A stretch of DNA of 64,000 nucleotides, taken from the NCBI RefSeq assembly GCF_001592305.1, contig NZ_BCWR01000003.1, positions 1 to 64,000 on the forward strand, read 5' to 3'. The translations under genes were made by a program, and so were the position numbers. This document shows, one piece after another, positions 61,232 through 64,000 of this stretch. The stretch comes from Hydrogenophaga taeniospiralis CCUG 15921. GTDB lineage: Bacteria > Pseudomonadota > Gammaproteobacteria > Burkholderiales > Burkholderiaceae_C. The first letter of the stretch is position 1. The number at the start of each line of letters is the position of its first letter. Under the pieces are notes generated by a model. That model ran no database searches and was not told where the DNA came from. It saw only the letters and a list, made by a program, of their open reading frames with translations.

Positions 61232-62929
61232 ATGAAACACGCACTCAGCATAAACCCGGCCATGGCCGGGTGGGTCACCCGCCCCGCAAACCGGCCTGTC
61301 CGAAAGGCCGCCCTGGGCAGCTCCTTGGTCGTCGCGCTGCTGCTCGGCGCCTGCGCAGGAAACGGACCACCTGCCCCTCCGTCGGCCCAACCGCTCGCCA
61401 AGTCGTGCGCGAGCTTTTCGCCCAGCAACCTGCCCGCCAACGCGAAGTTCCTCAGAACCGAACTGCGACCCACACAAACCGTTGAGGAATCCCACTACGG
61501 CACCAAAGAGCCCATCACCCTGCCAGAAGCGTGCATCGTGCGGGGCACGATCGTCTCAGGCCCGGGGTCCACGATCCAGTGGGCCGTTGAGCTGCCAGAG
61601 GGTTCGGACTGGAATGGCAAGACCATCACGCTGGGGGGCGGTGGATTCGACGGTTTCATTCCCACCGACGATCCCTGGCACGTGAAGTACGTGCTCGGTG
61701 AATCTGCCCTGCCGTTCGTGCGCATCAGCTCCAACTCGGGCCACGATACCGAGGACTTTGCGTGGGGCGTTGACGAAACCGCGCTGAAAAACCACGCCTA
61801 TGAAGCCAACCACCTGGTCTTGCAGGTGGGCACGCACATCGCCAGCCAGTTCTACGGCAAGGCGCCCACCCGTCGCTACATGGTCGGACACTCCAACGGG
61901 GGGCGCTCGGGTCTGATGGCGGCGAGCATGTACCCCAAAGACTACGACGGGGTGCTCGCCCTGGCACCGGCGATCAGCCAGCAGGCCCATCAGGTCAACA
62001 TGGGTGACTTCAATCGATGGATCTATGGCCAGGGGAGCAAGGGCACCGTGCCCGCACAGTCCCACTGGATCAGTCCCGGCAAATCGGCGCTGTTTGCCGC
62101 CGCTGAAATCAAGGCATGCGACACGCTGGATGGACTGAAGGACGGCATCATCGGCAACGTCGAAGCCTGCAACTACGTCCCGACCGACCTCCGGTGCGCC
62201 GACGACGTGGCGGGAGCCCAGGACGACACTTGCCTGACCAGCGGCCAGATCGAAGCGATCCGCCTCAACTACACAGACAAAACCGTTCCCATCACACTGT
62301 CCAACGGCATGACGGGCTACGAGCGCTATGGACGGGGGGGAGCGGCCACCGGCGACTGGCAGGTGTATGCCTTTGGATTCGAGTACGGCGGCGACTTCCT
62401 GCGCAAAGGCTTCAGCTACATTGCGCCGACCGCGGTCATCCAGGCGCTGACGGGCTCACCAACGGCCGACTCCATCAGCCACGACCCGCTGACGATGGCG
62501 GCCCGATGGAAAGCGCTGTCGGACACCATGGAGCCGAAGACCAACCTGACAGAGTTCGCCCAACGCGGCAAGCTACTGGTGTGGTACGGCCTGGCCGACA
62601 CCTGCGTATCGGTGTACCGCACAGCGGCCTATCTGGACCAGGTGCGCCAGAACGGCGGCGGCACCGCATTCAATGGCTTCGCACGCTTTGTCACCTCGCC
62701 GGGTGTCGGTCACGACCTCACCGGCCCGGGAGCCGCCAACGCCGACCTCATCACCGCGCTGGTGAACTGGGTGGAAAGAGACGTCGAGCCCAACCGGCTC
62801 GTGGCCACCGGCACCTCGGACAAGGGCAAGCCGTTTGAGCGCCCGCTGTGCCCCTACCCCAGCTTCCCCAGGTACAACGGCAGCGGTGACCCCAACAAGG
62901 CGACCAGCTTTACGTGCTCCGCAAGCTGA
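61232..62929 (+). CDS. Tannase/feruloyl esterase family lipoprotein
   Basis: This is a 565-residue exported alpha/beta hydrolase. The lipobox LLLGAC follows a basic N-terminus, so it is probably a lipoprotein. The nucleophile motif is GHSNGGRSG, the acid lies near LVWYGLADTCVSV and the base His in GVGHDLTGPG. Fungal tannases and feruloyl esterases have a Cys next to Ser and His (CS-D-HC); here the Ser is preceded by His, and the base reads GHD, so the usual disulfide is altered. It would release phenolic acids from plant esters. The ATG at 61232 has a GGAAG site; an earlier in-frame ATG at 61214 is possible. Confidence 0.85.
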   Translation: MKHALSINPAMAGWVTRPANRPVRKAALGSSLVVALLLGACAGNGPPAPPSAQPLAKSCASFSPSNLPANAKFLRTELRPTQTVEESHYGTKEPITLPEACIVRGTIVSGPGSTIQWAVELPEGSDWNGKTITLGGGGFDGFIPTDDPWHVKYVLGESALPFVRISSNSGHDTEDFAWGVDETALKNHAYEANHLVLQVGTHIASQFYGKAPTRRYMVGHSNGGRSGLMAASMYPKDYDGVLALAPAISQQAHQVNMGDFNRWIYGQGSKGTVPAQSHWISPGKSALFAAAEIKACDTLDGLKDGIIGNVEACNYVPTDLRCADDVAGAQDDTCLTSGQIEAIRLNYTDKTVPITLSNGMTGYERYGRGGAATGDWQVYAFGFEYGGDFLRKGFSYIAPTAVIQALTGSPTADSISHDPLTMAARWKALSDTMEPKTNLTEFAQRGKLLVWYGLADTCVSVYRTAAYLDQVRQNGGGTAFNGFARFVTSPGVGHDLTGPGAANADLITALVNWVERDVEPNRLVATGTSDKGKPFERPLCPYPSFPRYNGSGDPNKATSFTCSAS

Positions 62930-62938
62930 TCCCGCGCC

Positions 62939-63712
62939 TCAGAAGCGCTCGTAACCCAGCAGGTAGCGCCACTCGCCCAGCGGCAGACCGGCCAGGCCGA
63001 TGCGCCCCAGGCGCAGGCGCCGGATGGCCGTCACCCGCAAACCGGCGCGCTCACACAGGTGCTCCACCTGACCGGGCCGCGTGCCCTTGATGGCCAGGCG
63101 CAGGCGCAGCTCGCTTTGCCAGCTCGCACGCGCCGAGGGCAGGCTCCAGCCGTCGAAAAACAGGGCCTTGCCGATCGACTTCAGCACCGCGTCGCGCCGG
63201 GCCTCGTCTTCCAGCTCGGGATCGGCCGCCACCTCGACCAGCCATTCGTGCTCGAGCTGGGCGGACTCGTCGCCGATCTTGCGTGCCACCCCCGGGTTCT
63301 GGGTGAACACCATCAGGCCACTCATCGCGGTGGACAGGCCCGCCACCGGCAGCAGCTTGTGGCGGTGCGCCTTGAGCGGGCGCACGCCCGAGCGGTCGCC
63401 CTTGAAGCGGTTGGCCATGGTGAACAGCCCGGCCGCCACGTCGTCGGGCAGCGGCGACACATCGGGCAGGGCCAGCCCGGCGGGCTTATGCCAGATCAGC
63501 GTCATGGAGGCCAGCGGCTCCAGCTTGGCCTTGGGGTCCAGCGTGACCGTCTGCCCCTCGCGCACACGCGCCATGGGCTCTTCCACCACCACGCCGTCCA
63601 CCCGCACCCAGCCCCCCGCGATGTAACGCTCGGCATCGCTGCGCGAGCAGGGGATTTGCGCCGCCAGGCACTTGGCCAGGCGTTGGGGTTCGGACCGGCC
63701 GGTATCGGACAT
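62939..63712 (-). CDS. RluF/RsuA-like pseudouridine synthase homologue lacking the catalytic Asp
   Basis: This is a 257-residue protein with an N-terminal S4 RNA-binding domain (CSRSDAERYIAGGWVRVDGVVV) and a pseudouridine-synthase fold. In active members the motif reads G-R-L-D-x-x-T-x-G-L; here the aligned segment is AGLSTAMSGLMVFTQ, with Ser in place of the catalytic Asp. Other fold segments remain (HKPAGLA, HEWLVEV, LRVTAIRRLRLGRIGL). It may bind rRNA or tRNA without modifying it. It is convergent with the esterase gene (9-bp gap). Confidence 0.8.
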   Translation of the reverse strand: MSDTGRSEPQRLAKCLAAQIPCSRSDAERYIAGGWVRVDGVVVEEPMARVREGQTVTLDPKAKLEPLASMTLIWHKPAGLALPDVSPLPDDVAAGLFTMANRFKGDRSGVRPLKAHRHKLLPVAGLSTAMSGLMVFTQNPGVARKIGDESAQLEHEWLVEVAADPELEDEARRDAVLKSIGKALFFDGWSLPSARASWQSELRLRLAIKGTRPGQVEHLCERAGLRVTAIRRLRLGRIGLAGLPLGEWRYLLGYERF

Positions 63713-63720
63713 GGGTGCGT

Positions 63721-64000
63721 TCAGGACGAGAACAGGAAGTTCATCACGTCGCCGTCCTTGACGACGTAGTCCTTGCCTTCGGCGCGCATCTTGCCCGCGT
63801 CCTTGGCACCCTGCTCGCCCTTGTAGGTGATGAAGTCGTCGAAGGCGATGGTCTGGGCGCGGATGTAGCCCTTCTCGAAGTCGGTGTGGATCACGCCAGC
63901 GGCCTGCGGGCCGGTGTCGCCCACGTGGATGGTCCAGGCGCGCACTTCCTTCACGCCGGCGGTGAAGTAGGTCTGCAGGCCCAGCAGCTTGTAGGCGGCG
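63721..64000 (-). CDS. ychF: Ribosome-binding ATPase YchF, C-terminal fragment
   Basis: This is the last 92 codons of ychF; the gene continues past the right edge. The TGS-domain end is clear: [21 protein letters not shown], then [27 protein letters not shown] and the final [17 protein letters not shown]. YchF is an Obg-family P-loop protein that prefers ATP and binds ribosomes. It lies 8 bp upstream of the pseudouridine-synthase-like gene on the same strand, so the two may be cotranscribed. Confidence 0.96.
   Translation of the reverse strand, partial: AAYKLLGLQTYFTAGVKEVRAWTIHVGDTGPQAAGVIHTDFEKGYIRAQTIAFDDFITYKGEQGAKDAGKMRAEGKDYVVKDGDVMNFLFSS

Overview
The window reads as a high-G+C betaproteobacterial chromosome segment, most likely Comamonadaceae (Hydrogenophaga/Acidovorax-like; an inference). 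The clues are the Burkholderiales-type gene orders dusB-fis-purH and yqgE-ruvX-pyrR-pyrB-pyrC', the pil-chp chemosensory cluster behind a rubredoxin gene, and GC-rich intergenic repeats of a kind I associate with that family. There is no phage, insertion sequence, CRISPR array or rRNA. One tRNA gene is present: tRNA-Arg(CCT).

Left part (1-21.9 kb): a thiolase fragment (PcaF type); a DUF1841 gene; a 2H-phosphoesterase-like gene enclosed by a 20-bp inverted repeat; a dihaem cytochrome c divergent from a MoxR ATPase / lipoprotein / VWA unit, with a perfect FNR-type site between them; tamA-tamB; an azoreductase divergent from a LysR regulator; tRNA-Arg; a fungal-type cytosine deaminase; a VOC protein; a solitary HEPN-domain gene with unusual base composition (possible defence gene); a divergent Fe3+ ABC transporter pair with a Fur-like box; and a two-component system divergent from two small secreted Gly-rich proteins, with three 10-bp direct repeats between them.

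Middle (21.9-36.5 kb): the most notable block is fourteen consecutive minus-strand genes. Five encode copper-handling proteins or copper-linked families (two PCuAC chaperones, one SCO protein, two DUF2946 proteins). They are followed by a Crp/Fnr-type regulator gene, an OprC/NosA-like copper TonB receptor that keeps the CxxxM and HxM sites, a second TonB receptor, and a dedicated ExbB-ExbD-TonB. Last come an exported, membrane-anchored CobN-like chelatase, a second MotA/TolQ/ExbB channel and a DUF2149 protein. The final three resemble the chelatase/channel/DUF2149 end of Bacteroidetes Hmu (haem) loci. The whole suggests outer-membrane capture of a metal or metal complex, possible periplasmic removal of the metal, and copper delivery to cuproenzymes.

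Right part (36.5-64 kb): a GST; the operon yqgE-ruvX-pyrR-pyrB-pyrC'-plsC, in which the dihydroorotase homologue has lost its metal-binding HxH; a photolyase; the type IV pilus chemosensory operon pilG-pilH-pilI-pilJ-chpA; rubredoxin; a ThiD-like kinase with hemL; dusB-fis-purH; a YqaA membrane protein; an AraC regulator divergent from a tannase-family esterase lipoprotein; a pseudouridine-synthase homologue lacking the catalytic Asp; and the 3' end of ychF.
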